Position numbers and translations under genes: made by a program. This document shows, in pieces, positions 1 to 9,356 of a stretch of DNA of 64,000 bases. How positions within the stretch are numbered: position 1 is the stretch's first letter; each line of letters starts with the position of its first letter. The notes beneath the pieces are model-generated. The model saw only the letters and a program-made list of their open reading frames with translations. It was not told the DNA's origin and made no database searches. Origin of the DNA: Moraxella ovis (GTDB taxonomy: Bacteria; Pseudomonadota; Gammaproteobacteria; Pseudomonadales; Moraxellaceae); contig NZ_UGPW01000001.1 of the NCBI RefSeq assembly GCF_900453105.1, positions 62,001 to 126,000 of the forward strand. The letters are read 5' to 3'.

Positions 1-1
1 A

Positions 2-1597
2 GATGAGCCATTTGTCCAAAAAATCAAAAGCCACTTCGGTGTTGATCAGTCAGCGGTCAACGGCGCATTTTTGGCAGATACGGCCGATAAGCTTTGGCAT
101 GCCAAGTGGCGCAGCCAAATCGAGCACCGCCTATTAACCGAGCGCCGTGTGGCCGCAGAGACCGATGCGATTGGTGTGTTCGCCGAGAATCTAAAGCATC
201 TACTGATGACAGCGCCAGCAGGGCGTAAGGTGATTTTGGGCGTGGATCCAGGCATCCGTCACGGTGTGAAGATGGCGGTGATCGATGCCACAGGCGATGT
301 GCTCGCCACCGACACAGCTTATCCATTCGAACCTTATAATAAAGTCGATGAAGCGCGCAAGATGATCGCAGGTCTGATCAGATCGCATGGCGTGGAGCTG
401 GTCGCCATTGGCAACGGCACTGCAAGCCGCGAGAGCGAAAGTCTGATAAAATCCATCATCGATGATGAGAAACTGTCCGTCAAAGCGTTGGTTATCTCTG
501 AGGCAGGTGCGTCTGTATATTCGGCAAGCCAGATTGCCAGCAATGAACTGCCTGACCTTGATGTGTCCGTTCGCGGCGCCGTATCGATCGCTCGCCGTCT
601 TCAAGATCCGCTGTCTGAGTTGGTAAAAGTTGAGCCAAAGGCGATCGGTGTTGGGCAATATCAGCATGACGTCAACCAAACCGAACTAGAATCTAGCCTT
701 GATAAGGTAACCGAAGACTGCGTGAACGCTGTGGGCGTGGATGTGAACACAGCAAGTCCTGCCATTTTGGCGCACATCGCAGGTCTAAATAAAAATGTTG
801 CACAGCAGATTGTTGATTATCGTCGTACCAATGGCGCCTTCAAAAACCGTGAAGAGCTAAAAGCCGTACCGCGTCTGGGTGTGAAGACCTTTGAACAGGC
901 GGCAGGTTTCTTGCGCATCAAGGATGGCACGGAGCCATTGGATGCTACCGGCGTCCACCCAGAGAGTTATGGACTGGTGTATGAGATTTTACGTAAAGCG
1001 GATAAATCATTAACAGACGTACTAGGTAATGAGGCGGTCGCTAAATCGCTCAATGACAGCGCTGATAATTTTAGCCAACTTGCAACCGTCGTCGCTGAGC
1101 TTGCCAAGCCTGCACACGATCCACGCGGAGAATTTAAGACGGCGAAGTTCCGCGATGATGTCAATTCTATCAAGGATCTGACGGTGGGCATGGTGCTAGA
1201 AGGCGTGGTGACGAACGTGACTGCCTTTGGCTGCTTTGTCGATGTTGGCGTACATCAAGACGGCCTAGTTCATATCTCAGAGCTGTCCGATGGCTTCGTG
1301 GACAATCCTGCGGCTGTCGTTAAGCCTCAGGACATCGTCTCGGTGCGAGTAATCTCAGTTGATGAGGCTCGTGGCCGTATAGGTTTTAGTATGAAATCAG
1401 AAGTTGCCAAGGCGGACAAAAAAGCCGATAAGCCAAAAGAAAAAGAAGATCGTAAGCCTCGCACATCAGACAAAAAAGCGGATAAGACCAAAGATCGGCG
1501 CAGCGAGCGTCGCCGTTCTGATAAATCAGACAAACCAAAAGCTCAAGACAATAAAGTCGGCAGCTTAGGCGCATTATTAAAGCAAGCAGGTCTATAA
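2..1597 (+). CDS. tex: Tex transcription accessory protein (5' end outside window)
   Basis: The reading frame is open from the first bases of the window, so this is the C-terminal ~531 residues of a Tex/YhgF protein whose start lies to the left. Tex is a cytoplasmic nucleic-acid-binding protein linked to transcription. In order one sees a YqgF/RNase H-like fold beginning at GVDPGIRHG (near nt 239), a helix-hairpin-helix region (VNTASPAILAHIAGL, near nt 745), and an S1 RNA-binding domain (GMVLEGVVTNVTAFGCFVDV, near nt 1190). A Lys/Arg/Asp-rich tail (KADKKADKPKEKEDR) follows, as is common in gammaproteobacterial Tex. A TTG at 71 is not the real start, because homologous sequence continues upstream of it. 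A terminator hairpin follows the stop. Confidence 0.93.
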   Translation, partial: DEPFVQKIKSHFGVDQSAVNGAFLADTADKLWHAKWRSQIEHRLLTERRVAAETDAIGVFAENLKHLLMTAPAGRKVILGVDPGIRHGVKMAVIDATGDVLATDTAYPFEPYNKVDEARKMIAGLIRSHGVELVAIGNGTASRESESLIKSIIDDEKLSVKALVISEAGASVYSASQIASNELPDLDVSVRGAVSIARRLQDPLSELVKVEPKAIGVGQYQHDVNQTELESSLDKVTEDCVNAVGVDVNTASPAILAHIAGLNKNVAQQIVDYRRTNGAFKNREELKAVPRLGVKTFEQAAGFLRIKDGTEPLDATGVHPESYGLVYEILRKADKSLTDVLGNEAVAKSLNDSADNFSQLATVVAELAKPAHDPRGEFKTAKFRDDVNSIKDLTVGMVLEGVVTNVTAFGCFVDVGVHQDGLVHISELSDGFVDNPAAVVKPQDIVSVRVISVDEARGRIGFSMKSEVAKADKKADKPKEKEDRKPRTSDKKADKTKDRRSERRRSDKSDKPKAQDNKVGSLGALLKQAGL

Positions 1598-1616
1598 CTG
1601 ATAAGATAAAACCACA

Positions 1617-1651
1617 ATAAGCCATCAGACGATTCCGGTGGCTTATTTTAT
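1617..1651 (+). terminator. Rho-independent terminator of tex
   Basis: AATAAGCCA (1617-1625) pairs with TGGCTTATT (1639-1647), and the 3' arm runs into TTTTA. It lies 20 bases after the tex stop. It is nearly symmetrical, so it may also stop transcripts arriving from gltA. Confidence 0.75.
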
Positions 1652-1739
1652 AGGTCTTTAAAATTGATACTGGTGCCATCTGCAAGCGGGCTTAACCAGA
1701 GTAGATATTTGGTGTTGCCGACTTGAATTGACAAATCAA

Positions 1740-1774
1740 AAAAAATCCCCCCGAATTTCGGAGGATTTTTAGTA
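1740..1774 (-). terminator. Rho-independent terminator of gltA
   Basis: An AAAATCC...CCGAATTTCGG...GGATTTTT palindrome lies 10-45 bases downstream of the gltA stop on the minus strand, with A/T tracts on both sides of the stem. It fits a bidirectional terminator between the convergent tex and gltA genes. Confidence 0.75.
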
Positions 1775-1783
1775 GATGGAAGA

Positions 1784-3058
1784 TTATTTACGATCTTCGA
1801 TCTTAACGAATTCACGATGCTTCTCACCAATGTAACGCTGACGAGGACGACCAATTTTGAATGCTTCTGAGTGCATTTCAGTCCAGTGTGCAATCCAGCC
1901 AGCAGTACGCGCTAGTGCGAAGATTACTGTGAACATAGACGTTGGGATACCGATGGCTTTTAGGATGATGCCAGAGTAGAAGTCTACGTTTGGATATAGC
2001 TTACGATCGATGAAGTATTGATCAGACAAAGCGATTTTCTCTAGTTCCATCGCCAGTTGTAGCTTAGGATCGTTCACGCCTAGTGCGCCCAATACCTCGT
2101 CACAAGTTTCTTTCATCACTTTGGCACGTGGGTCAAAGTTCTTATAGACACGGTGACCGAAGCCCATTAGCTTAGCTTCTTTAGTCTTAACTTTTTCCAT
2201 GAATGGCGCAACGTTTTCGATTGAGCCGATTTCATCTAGCATGGTAAGAACTGCTTCGTTCGCACCGCCGTGTGATGGTCCCCATAGAGCAGCGATACCT
2301 GATGCGATACACGCATATGGGTTAGCACCGGTAGAACCAGCAAGACGCACGGTAGAAGTTGATGCGTTTTGTTCGTGGTCGGCGTGTAGGGTGAAGATTT
2401 TGTCCATTGCTTTAACAAGCACAGGATTTGGCTTGTAATCTACATCGCCTGGGGTTGCGAACATCATGTATAGGAAGTTTTCAGCATAGCTGAAGTCTTT
2501 ACGTGGATACAGGAACGGTTCGCCGATTGAGTATTTGTAGCTCATCGCTGCTAAAGTTGGAACTTTAGCGATCAAGTCTACCGCAGTGTCATCACGGTGT
2601 GCTGCATCAGAGATGTCTAGGTGGTTGTGATAGAATGCAGATAGCGCACCAACCACACCGATCATGATTGCCATTGGGTGAGCGTCACGACGGAAGCCTT
2701 CGAAGAACTTACGCAGTTGATCGTGTACCGCCATGTGGTCATTGATGCGCGCGTAGAATTTTTCTTTTTGTTCAGTGGTCGGTAGGTCGCCGTATAGTAG
2801 CGCGTAGCAGACTTCTAGGTAGTCAGCGTTGTCTGCCAAATCATCGATGGCATAACCACGATGTAGTAGCTCGCCTTTGTCACCGTCGATATAAGTTAGT
2901 GCTGATTCAACAGGTGCAGTTGCCATGAAGCCTGGATCATAAGTCCAAAACCCTGCTTTAGCCACGGCGCTCACGTCCAAAACTGGGCGACCAAGCGTGC
3001 TTTCTAGCACTGGCATTTCGTATTCTGTGCCGTCAACGACGAGTTTTACATTTGACAT
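1784..3058 (-). CDS. gltA: Citrate synthase
   Basis: Type II citrate synthase of 424 residues, the usual length for the hexameric Gram-negative form. It condenses acetyl-CoA and oxaloacetate to citrate in the cytoplasm. Catalytic motifs are visible: [13 protein letters not shown] (His), [15 protein letters not shown] (His) and VDFYSGI (Asp). The start [10 protein letters not shown] is preceded on the minus strand by AGGAGAT-type Shine-Dalgarno bases. It is divergent from sdhCDAB, separated by a long non-coding region. Clustering of gltA with sdh and suc genes is the common gammaproteobacterial arrangement. Confidence 0.97.
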   Translation of the reverse strand: MSNVKLVVDGTEYEMPVLESTLGRPVLDVSAVAKAGFWTYDPGFMATAPVESALTYIDGDKGELLHRGYAIDDLADNADYLEVCYALLYGDLPTTEQKEKFYARINDHMAVHDQLRKFFEGFRRDAHPMAIMIGVVGALSAFYHNHLDISDAAHRDDTAVDLIAKVPTLAAMSYKYSIGEPFLYPRKDFSYAENFLYMMFATPGDVDYKPNPVLVKAMDKIFTLHADHEQNASTSTVRLAGSTGANPYACIASGIAALWGPSHGGANEAVLTMLDEIGSIENVAPFMEKVKTKEAKLMGFGHRVYKNFDPRAKVMKETCDEVLGALGVNDPKLQLAMELEKIALSDQYFIDRKLYPNVDFYSGIILKAIGIPTSMFTVIFALARTAGWIAHWTEMHSEAFKIGRPRQRYIGEKHREFVKIEDRK

Positions 3059-3995
3059 AATAGATCTCCTTTGGGTTGGTTGCGTCCTTGAACTGTATTC
3101 ATACCGTGGGTGATTGACTATTTTCCCTCACAGACTGACCGGTCCTACAAATACAGAATATCAGACGAGTGTCATCGCATCTATGCTAAGCCTTTAAGCA
3201 TGGACGCGGCATCCTTGTTTCGCTTTATAAAGGTGCACAAACTTAAACAGCGCACACGATTTGGGTTTGATGATAATACAAAAACTTTCACCAACTTACA
3301 AGCCTAAATTAAGAAATATTTATCAAAAAATCATTTTAGCGTGATTTGATAAATAAGATTAAGCCGTCAGCGAAAACAGTTGTGCATTAAAACGCAACTA
3401 TGATTGTAGGGATAATTCACGAACTTGACAAGCTATTTTGGGCTGATGACATTATTTGTAACAATATAAATGTGTACTTTGATAAGTTAAGGATTTGTAT
3501 AAATATAAGTTTGTTGCTTTTATAACCATAATTATAACCATAATTTTGTTTAGGTTGAGCTTTGTGCATGTTTTACCATGATATTGCGATTATTTTTTAT
3601 TGGTTACAAAAAATTGCCCCTATTTTTACATAAAATGGGGAAATTTATTTGTAAAATTCTCCTAAGCGTTTTATAATTCCGATATTTACCAAACCGCTTT
3701 TATAAATGATAATCACTTGCACTGCAAGGCTTTGGGCGATATTGGCTGTTCTTATTTGCCCAAATTAAAGAAACTCATCTATAAAAGTTTATTTTTTGAT
3801 GGTGTTCGCTGTGTTAGAGTGTCAAAAACTCTCAAAACGCAGATTTGTTTTGCCTTATTAAATACAATCATTAAAAAGTTTAATTGTAAATCGAACTTTT
3901 TAGGGATTTAATAACCCAAAGTAAATGTGCGCCAGGGCAACTGACATACCCTTCAGCCAGCTCTCCTTGCCCTTTTCGGCGTAAATTAGATAAGG
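3059..3995. other. Long non-coding region between divergent gltA and sdhC
   Basis: About 937 bases hold no convincing gene; the open frames at 3110-3307 and 3717-3911 have no ribosome site, recognisable domain or coding character. The stretch is strongly AT-rich in its right half, includes the tandem sequence ATAACCATAATT (about 3521-3548), and has the Fur-like site listed separately. It must contain the gltA and sdhC promoters, but I could not pick out either with confidence. Confidence 0.6.
3702..3720. promoter_or_regulatory. Possible Fur box upstream of sdhC
   Basis: The core ATGATAATCA in ATAAATGATAATCACTTGC matches the centre of the Fur consensus GATAATGATAATCATTATC, but the flanks match poorly. 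Iron control of succinate dehydrogenase is known in several gammaproteobacteria, which makes the site plausible. The ~290-base distance to sdhC weakens the case. Confidence 0.35.
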
Positions 3996-4385
3996 ATGCC
4001 CGCTGTGAAAAGCAACCGACCGATTAACTTACCTCTAAGCCAAGTGATTGCGGTGAACTCAAAGTCGCCAATTGCCATGGCTTCTATTTTGCACCGTGTT
4101 TCTGGCATTGTGCTATTTTTACTTGTTCCTGTGATGTTGTGCATTCTGCAGACGTCACTGTCATCACCTGAAGGCTTTGCTTCTGTGTTTGACAATGTAT
4201 TGCTTCGTTTCGTGGCTTGGATTTTTGTGGCGGCGACAGCGTACCACTTCGTGATGGGTATCAAGCACTTGTTTGCTGACCTTGGCATGAATGAAGAATT
4301 TAAGTCTGGTAAGACTGCTGCTGTTATTAGCTTTGTGATTGCGGCGATCTTGATTGTGGCTTCGTTTGTATGGGTGATGTTCTAA
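3996..4385 (+). CDS. sdhC: Succinate dehydrogenase cytochrome b556 subunit
   Basis: Membrane-anchor subunit of complex II, 129 residues with three transmembrane helices (around residues 35-55, 70-92 and 108-127). The family signature is seen in RPINLPLSQV and SPIAMASILHRVSG, and the helix-2 segment AYHFVMGIKHLFADLG carries the heme-ligand His. AAGG at 3992-3995 touches ATG 3996 directly but is 9 bases before GTG 4005, so GTG 4005 (start VKSNRPINL) may be the true start. The stop TAA overlaps the sdhD ATG by one base. Confidence 0.93.
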   Translation: MPAVKSNRPINLPLSQVIAVNSKSPIAMASILHRVSGIVLFLLVPVMLCILQTSLSSPEGFASVFDNVLLRFVAWIFVAATAYHFVMGIKHLFADLGMNEEFKSGKTAAVISFVIAAILIVASFVWVMF

Positions 4386-4741
4386 TGGCTAGAAATAATT
4401 CAGGTGTTAAAAGCGCAACAGGTCTTACCGGTTCAGGTTCGCGCGATTGGATTTTGCAGCGTATCAGCGCAGTAGTTTTGGCAGTTTATGCTGTTGTTTT
4501 GATCGGATTTTTCTTGTTCAATCAAGTAGATTACAACGCGTGGCATGGTTTTATGATGAGCCTGCCAATGAAGCTGTTTAGCCTTGTGGCGATTTTGTCA
4601 TTGGTGTTTCATGCGTGGGTTGGTATGTGGACAGTATTTACCGACTATGTTAAATCATCAGGTCTGCGCATCGTACTGCAAGCGGTGGTTATCATCGCTG
4701 TTTTGGTGTATCTGTTCTGGGGTGTGATGATTTTTTGGTAA
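4385..4741 (+). CDS. sdhD: Succinate dehydrogenase membrane anchor subunit
   Basis: Second hydrophobic anchor of complex II, 118 residues with three membrane helices. It carries the SdhD signature RDWILQRISAVVLAVY and the heme/quinone-site segment HAWVGMWTVFTDYVK. I chose ATG 4385 (MARNNSGVKS), which overlaps the last base of the sdhC stop codon, over the in-frame ATG 4370 inside sdhC. The one-base stop-start overlap suggests translational coupling with sdhC. sdhA follows after 49 bases. Confidence 0.93.
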   Translation: MARNNSGVKSATGLTGSGSRDWILQRISAVVLAVYAVVLIGFFLFNQVDYNAWHGFMMSLPMKLFSLVAILSLVFHAWVGMWTVFTDYVKSSGLRIVLQAVVIIAVLVYLFWGVMIFW

Positions 4742-4790
4742 TTTACCATTCATCAACGTTTGACAAATTCATAAAATTCTAGGATTTAAC

Positions 4791-6641
4791 ATGGCATCAG
4801 CACAAGATAATACAATCAATAACATCCCCACGCTAAACTTTGACGCTGTCATCGTTGGTGGTGGTGGTTCTGGTATGCGTGCATCTTTGCAGCTTGTAGA
4901 AGGCGGCATGAAGGTGGCGGTACTGACCAAAGTTTTCCCAACTCGTTCGCACACTGTTGCTGCTCAAGGCGGTATTGGTGCGTCTTTGGGTAACATGAGT
5001 AATGACAACTGGCACTTCCACTTCTATGACACCGTAAAAGGTTCTGACTGGTTGGGTGACCAAGACGCAATCGAATATATGTGCCGCGAGGCACCAAAGG
5101 TTGTGTATGAGCTAGAGCACATGGGTATGCCATTCGACCGTAATGCAGACGGTACGATCTATCAGCGCCCATTCGGTGGTCACAGTGCTAACTACGGCGA
5201 AAAAGCTGTTCCACGTGCCTGTGCTGCAGCTGACCGTACAGGTCACGCGCTGCTACACACGCTATACCAAAAAAACCTTGAGAAAGGCACTCAATTCTTC
5301 GTTGAGTGGATCGCTCTTGACCTGATCAAAGATGCTGACGGTAACATCAACGGTGTGGTTGCGCTAGATCAAGAAACAGGCAACATCTCTGTATTCCAAG
5401 CTCAAACTACCGTACTAGCGACAGGTGGTGCAGGTCGTATCTTCCGCGCTTCTACCAACGCTTACATTAACACAGGTGATGGTCTGGGCATGGTTGTGCG
5501 TGCAGGTATCCCGCTACAAGACATGGAATTCTGGCAATTCCACCCAACAGGTGTGGCAGGCGCTGGCGTACTATTGACTGAAGGCTGTCGTGGTGAAGGT
5601 GCAATCCTTCGTAATAAGCACGGCGAAGCGTTCATGGAGCGTTATGCTCCAACTCTAAAAGACCTTGCGCCGCGTGACTTCGTATCACGTTCTATGGACC
5701 AAGAGATCAAAGAAGGTCGCGGCTGTGGTCCGAATGGCGACTACATTGTGATGGACATGACCCACTTAGGTCACGCCGAGATCATGAAGCGTCTGCCTTC
5801 TGTATTTGAGATCAGTCATAACTTTGCGAACGTTGACATCACCAAAGAGCCTGTTCCTGTTGTACCTACCATTCACTACATGATGGGCGGTATCCCAACC
5901 AACATCCACGGACAAGTAATTGTACCTGTTCTAGATGGTAACGTTGATGAACAAGGCCTATACACTGAAGGTCGCGTGATCAAAGGTCTGTATGCGATCG
6001 GTGAGTGTGCGTGTGTGTCTGTACACGGTGCGAACCGTCTAGGTACGAACTCACTACTTGACTTGGTGGTATTTGGCCGCGCAGCAGGTCAGCACATCCT
6101 TGATGAATTCGCGAAGTCTGACCGCGGTTACAAGCCACTAGACCCACGCGTACTTGACTACACTCAAGGTCGTCTTGATAAGCTACAAAACTCAACCGAA
6201 GGCTACAATGCCCAAGAAGTTGCTGATGAGATCCGTTCTATCATGCAATCACACGCAGGTGTATTCCGTACCCAAGCGTTGATGGACGAAGGCGTAGAGA
6301 GAATTCTAGCTCTGGCACCAAAAGTTGAGCAAATCCACCTAAAAGACAAATCAGCTGTCTTCAACACCGCACGTATCGAAGCGCTAGAAGTGGCGAACTT
6401 GTATGAAGTTGCTAAGGCGACCATGCTATCAGCTGCGCTACGTCACGAGTGCCGTGGTGCGCACAGCGTACTAGATTATGAGCGTCCTGCTGATGACGAC
6501 TATGCACCGCTAGGACGTAATGACCACGAATGGATGAAGCACACGCTTTGGTACTCTGAAGGTAACCGTGTGATTTATAAGCCAGTTCGCAAGAAGCCAC
6601 TAACTGTGGATTACTGTGAGCCACGCGTTCGTACGTTCTAA
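4791..6641 (+). CDS. sdhA: Succinate dehydrogenase flavoprotein subunit
   Basis: FAD-containing catalytic subunit of complex II, 616 residues. It oxidises succinate to fumarate at the inner face of the cytoplasmic membrane. The dinucleotide motif VGGGGSGMRASLQL lies near residue 22, and PTRSHTVAAQGGIGA contains the His that carries the covalent FAD. Substrate-site segments such as QFHPTG, HGANRLGTNSLLDLVVFG and the C-terminal RHECRGAHS are intact. It sits third in sdhCDAB. Confidence 0.97.
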   Translation: MASAQDNTINNIPTLNFDAVIVGGGGSGMRASLQLVEGGMKVAVLTKVFPTRSHTVAAQGGIGASLGNMSNDNWHFHFYDTVKGSDWLGDQDAIEYMCREAPKVVYELEHMGMPFDRNADGTIYQRPFGGHSANYGEKAVPRACAAADRTGHALLHTLYQKNLEKGTQFFVEWIALDLIKDADGNINGVVALDQETGNISVFQAQTTVLATGGAGRIFRASTNAYINTGDGLGMVVRAGIPLQDMEFWQFHPTGVAGAGVLLTEGCRGEGAILRNKHGEAFMERYAPTLKDLAPRDFVSRSMDQEIKEGRGCGPNGDYIVMDMTHLGHAEIMKRLPSVFEISHNFANVDITKEPVPVVPTIHYMMGGIPTNIHGQVIVPVLDGNVDEQGLYTEGRVIKGLYAIGECACVSVHGANRLGTNSLLDLVVFGRAAGQHILDEFAKSDRGYKPLDPRVLDYTQGRLDKLQNSTEGYNAQEVADEIRSIMQSHAGVFRTQALMDEGVERILALAPKVEQIHLKDKSAVFNTARIEALEVANLYEVAKATMLSAALRHECRGAHSVLDYERPADDDYAPLGRNDHEWMKHTLWYSEGNRVIYKPVRKKPLTVDYCEPRVRTF

Positions 6642-6713
6642 TTTTTAATAATTAACAAAACGCTTGGGCAAAGCCAAACCGCCAGACGCCCAAGCCAATT
6701 GCGGAGAAAGACA

Positions 6714-7424
6714 ATGAGTCGAGGCAAGCGCATTGTAGAGATTTATCGCTACGACCCAGACAAAGACAACGCCCCATACATGCAGACTTACGAAATCGAA
6801 CTTCTAGATTCTGATCGTATGCTTCTTGATGTTCTGCTACGTCTTAAAAAAATCGACGAGACCATAACTTTCCGTCGCAGCTGCCGTGAGGGTATCTGTG
6901 GTTCTGATGGTATGAACATCAACGGTAAGAACGGTCTTGCATGTCTGATCAACATGAACACCCTACCAAATAAAATCGTCGTACGTCCACTACCTGGGCT
7001 ACCAGTGATTAAAGATTTGGTGGTAGACATGAACCAATTCTACGCTCAGTATGAAAAAGTTCATCCGTTCTTGATCAACGATCAACCTGCACCACCAAAA
7101 GAGCGTTTACAATCACCAGAAGATCGTGAGAAACTAAACGGTCTATATGAATGTATTCTATGTGCATGCTGCTCAACCTCATGCCCATCATTCTGGTGGA
7201 ATCCTGATAAGTTCCTAGGTCCATCGGCACTACTGAATGGCTATCGTTTCATCATTGACAGCCGTGACAGCGACACCCAAGCTCGTTTGGCACGTCTGGA
7301 TGACCCATTTAGCCTGTTCCGTTGCCGTGGCATCATGAACTGTGTGTCTGTATGTCCTAAGGGTCTAAACCCAACTAAGGCAATCGGACACATCCGTAAC
7401 ATGCTGCTTGATGTGGCGGGCTGA
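6714..7424 (+). CDS. sdhB: Succinate dehydrogenase iron-sulfur subunit
   Basis: Electron-transfer subunit of complex II, 236 residues. The [2Fe-2S] ligands are in CREGICGSDG and the later NGLAC, the [4Fe-4S] ligands in CILCACCSTSCP, and the [3Fe-4S] cluster in CRGIMNCVSVCPKGLNP. I placed the start at ATG 6714 (MSRGKRIVEIYRYD) because GGAG lies at 6703-6706; a TTG at 6699 would extend the frame by five unsupported residues. It is the last gene before the accessory island. Confidence 0.96.
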   Translation: MSRGKRIVEIYRYDPDKDNAPYMQTYEIELLDSDRMLLDVLLRLKKIDETITFRRSCREGICGSDGMNINGKNGLACLINMNTLPNKIVVRPLPGLPVIKDLVVDMNQFYAQYEKVHPFLINDQPAPPKERLQSPEDREKLNGLYECILCACCSTSCPSFWWNPDKFLGPSALLNGYRFIIDSRDSDTQARLARLDDPFSLFRCRGIMNCVSVCPKGLNPTKAIGHIRNMLLDVAG

Positions 7425-7440
7425 TTATCATTTGCCCAAA

Positions 7441-7470
7441 AGCCCTGCCATTTGGTGGGGTTTTTGTTGC
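7441..7470 (+). terminator. Probable terminator of sdhCDAB
   Basis: AAAGCCCTGCCATTTGGTGGGGTTTTTG forms a short G:U-containing CCCTGCC/GGTGGGG stem followed by five T residues, just after the sdhB stop. The stem is weak, so termination could be partial. Confidence 0.5.
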
Positions 7471-7523
7471 TGATAGAGTTATTGATGGCAAGAGGTGTAA
7501 AATGCGCATTTGTCCAAAAAACC

Positions 7524-7551
7524 TTGATAAATCAAAAAAACATACTATGAT
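7524..7551 (+). promoter_or_regulatory. Sigma70-like promoter of cassette 1
   Basis: TTGATA (7524-7529), a 16-base spacer and TATGAT (7546-7551). The surrounding bases, an A-tract and CCACGCAAGT, recur before cassettes 3 and 4, which supports a conserved promoter. Confidence 0.65.
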
Positions 7552-7581
7552 ACCACGCAAGTTAGCACAATCGTACTCTAT

Positions 7582-7607
7582 CAAGTCTTGCTGATGGATA
7601 AGACTTG
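7582..7607 (+). promoter_or_regulatory. 5' leader stem-loop, type A (cassette 1)
   Basis: CAAGTCTT pairs with AAGACTTG around a 10-base loop. It lies in the predicted 5' UTR, about 25 bases before the precursor start, and is followed by TATTTTTA. The same element precedes cassettes 3 and 4. It could be an attenuator, a stability element or a target of regulation; the sequence does not say which. Confidence 0.6.
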
Positions 7608-7631
7608 TATTTTTATGTTAAGGGAAATCTT

Positions 7632-8101
7632 ATGAAAAAATTCTCAATCCTTGCCTGACTGCAACCATTGCCATTACTCCTGCTCTTGCAGAAGTAAACT
7701 CTTATGCCACACCAAGCGTTACACAATCTACCGTTTCACTTGATGTTATGGATACATCAGCCACCACTTCACAAGCGGATTTGTCTTTCGCTTTTGATGA
7801 TGTAGAAAACTTACAAGCTGTTGCCATGACAGATAAGGAGATGGTAGAGACGGAGGGGGCTTGGGCGAATTTTGCTATTGGTGCAGGCATTGGAGCTGTT
7901 GGTGGTCATTTTAGCTACATGTCTGGTGCTATCGCTAACGACAGTTATAATTGGAAAGCTCATGCAACTGCCGTCGGGGTTGGTGCAGCTTCTGGTTTAT
8001 TAAATCCCGTGTCAAAAGCAACTCATTTAATCAATGGTATGAGAGGTGTGGCTGTTGCTACTGTTGGTTCTGGTGCGATAGGTTACGCAGGGCGTAAGTA
8101 A
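7632..8101 (+). pseudogene. Double-leader bacteriocin-like precursor, cassette 1 (frameshifted)
   Basis: ATG 7632 begins the shared signal peptide (MKKFSILA), but one base is missing after ATCCTTGC compared with the sister genes, giving TGA at 7656. From about 7658 the other frame restores the family: PAFAE-type cleavage region, ADLSFAFDDVENL, and the double-glycine leader TDKEMVETEGA. An ~80-residue glycine-rich domain with GAGIGAVGGHF and NGMRGVAV follows, closely similar to the cassette 4 product. An internal ATG at 7748 would give a protein without a signal peptide. It may be a decayed gene or a sequencing error. Confidence 0.75.
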
Positions 8102-8180
8102 AACATATTGCTTTAATTTTATATGGTGGCAAGGTGTATCAAATGTATGATAAATTACCTTGCCATTGATTTTAAAGGAT

Positions 8181-8469
8181 ATGAGTTTTATGTTTGATGT
8201 GTTTCTTGCTTATATTGGATTTACTATTGGAATGATTATTGGTTGGCTTAAATTTTTGACAAGAGTGGTTAATAAAAATTATATATATAAAACATTCAAT
8301 TTAATTTCATTATTTTTTTGTGACTGGTAGCTACTTTCCCTATAAGAAATTTATAGAAAACTTGCCTGATGGTTTGGCATTAAAACACTTATTATTTCTT
8401 GTGGTGTATTTTTTGTCAATATCTTTTGTCATGAATCTTATTATCAATTATTTTAAGCGGATAAAATAA
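8181..8469 (+). pseudogene. Small membrane protein, probable immunity gene of cassette 1 (frameshifted)
   Basis: The frame from ATG 8181 (MSFMFDVFLAYIGFTIG) stops at 8330. The next frame carries on through GSYFPYKKFIENLPDG and LLFLVVYFLSISFVMNL to a stop at 8469. The two parts join at the seven-T run 8313-8319, which suggests one ~96-residue protein with three hydrophobic segments. No family is recognised. Its position right after a precursor gene, as in every other cassette, is the basis for the immunity guess. Confidence 0.5.
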
Positions 8470-8505
8470 TTTTTTTTAATATTTGGTGTAATTTTAAGGA
8501 TAATT

Positions 8506-8622
8506 ATGAATTTTAAAAATTTACCATTTTCAACCCTAATCTTATTACTCCTCCTCGCCCACGCCGATCTCCCCTAACCGTTGATGATCTGTTGGCGGAT
8601 AAAAACTGTTTAAACTCAACGT
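8506..8622 (+). pseudogene. Remnant of the 5' end of the outer-membrane protein gene (copy 1)
   Basis: It encodes a signal peptide ending LLAHADLP and, after a one-base loss that creates TAA, the frame for LTVDDLLADKN, matching the N-terminus of the intact gene at 16495. Only about 35 codons are present. It looks like a recombination scar left at the cassette boundary. Confidence 0.7.
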
Positions 8623-8730
8623 AAGCGCAGCTCATTTGGTGGAATAAGGGTAATGGGAGTTATAAAGTAGACTAATGATCTGTTATGAGACTGATAAAAA
8701 TTTTTTATATAAAAAAATCAATACCAACGC

Positions 8731-8759
8731 TTGACAGGTACAAATGTATTAGTTAGTAT
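8731..8759 (+). promoter_or_regulatory. Sigma70-like promoter of cassette 2
   Basis: TTGACA (8731-8736), a 17-base spacer and TAGTAT (8754-8759), close to consensus. The expected start of transcription falls at about 8766, the first base of the stem-loop that follows. Cassette 7 has the same promoter. Confidence 0.75.
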
Positions 8760-8766
8760 CAGAAGT

Positions 8767-8821
8767 GATAACCAACACCAAGATGATAATCTCTCACCAT
8801 CATCATCTCGGTGTGGTTATC
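8767..8821 (+). promoter_or_regulatory. 5'-terminal stem-loop, type B (cassette 2)
   Basis: GATAACC-A-ACACC-A-AGATGAT pairs with ATCATCT-C-GGTGT-GGTTATC, a stem of about 19 pairs with one bulge and one mismatch. It would sit at the very 5' end of the mRNA given the promoter position. Copies at 12167 and 14103 keep the arms, with some changes in the 3' arm. Confidence 0.65.
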
Positions 8822-8872
8822 GGCTATCAGTATCAGACTGATGGTTTTTCACAACGTTAATAAGGAAAACAT

Positions 8873-9282
8873 ATGAAAAAGTTTTCAATCCTAGCACTCA
8901 GTGCTACCGTAGCCATCGCCCCTGCATTTGCAGAGACTGGTGTTAATTATAACACACCGAGTGTAGAATTATCTACCCAAACCACTGATTTGTCTTTCGC
9001 TTTTGATGATGTAGAAAACTTACAAACTGTTGCCATGACAGATAAGGAGATGGCAGAGACGGAGGGGGTGGCAGGTCCTTGGGCGCTGTTATAGGCGGGG
9101 CAATTAGTGGTATTTCGGCAGCAACTGGCGGTAAAAATGCCAAACAAATTGCCGCAGCTACCGCAGTTGGTGCAGCATCTGGCTTTTATGGAGGTTGGGT
9201 TGGTCAAGTTGGTGGAAAAATCGGAACAGCTATTTTTGGAACAACTAGCGTGAGCTTGGGCGTTATATCTGGTAAATTCTAA
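8873..9282 (+). pseudogene. Double-leader bacteriocin-like precursor, cassette 2 (frameshifted at the leader end)
   Basis: ATG 8873 opens the shared N-terminus: signal peptide ending AFA-E, then TTDLSFAFDDVENL and TDKEMAETEG. The frame then stops at 9094 after GVAGPWALL. The expected glycine-zipper domain (LGAVIGGAISGISAATGG onward, ending SLGVISGKF at 9282) is in another frame. One extra G in the five-G run at about 9064-9068 would join them as ETEGGG...LGAVIGG. As read, only a 73-residue leader peptide is made. Whether the G-run is a genuine slippage site or an error cannot be told here. Confidence 0.7.
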
Positions 9283-9356
9283 GATCTAATCCCTCTTTAT
9301 TTTTGGTAATTACCCCAACAGGGTTAATCTAAACCCTGTTGAAGGGGAGTTGTATC

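Noticed and set aside
3110..3307. Open frame of 65 codons upstream of gltA
   Set aside because: It has no ribosome site, no recognisable domain and lies in the promoter region of gltA; it looks like chance.
3717..3911. Open frame of 64 codons before sdhC
   Set aside because: AT-rich, lacks a start signal and any domain, and overlaps the Fur-like site; not supported as a gene.
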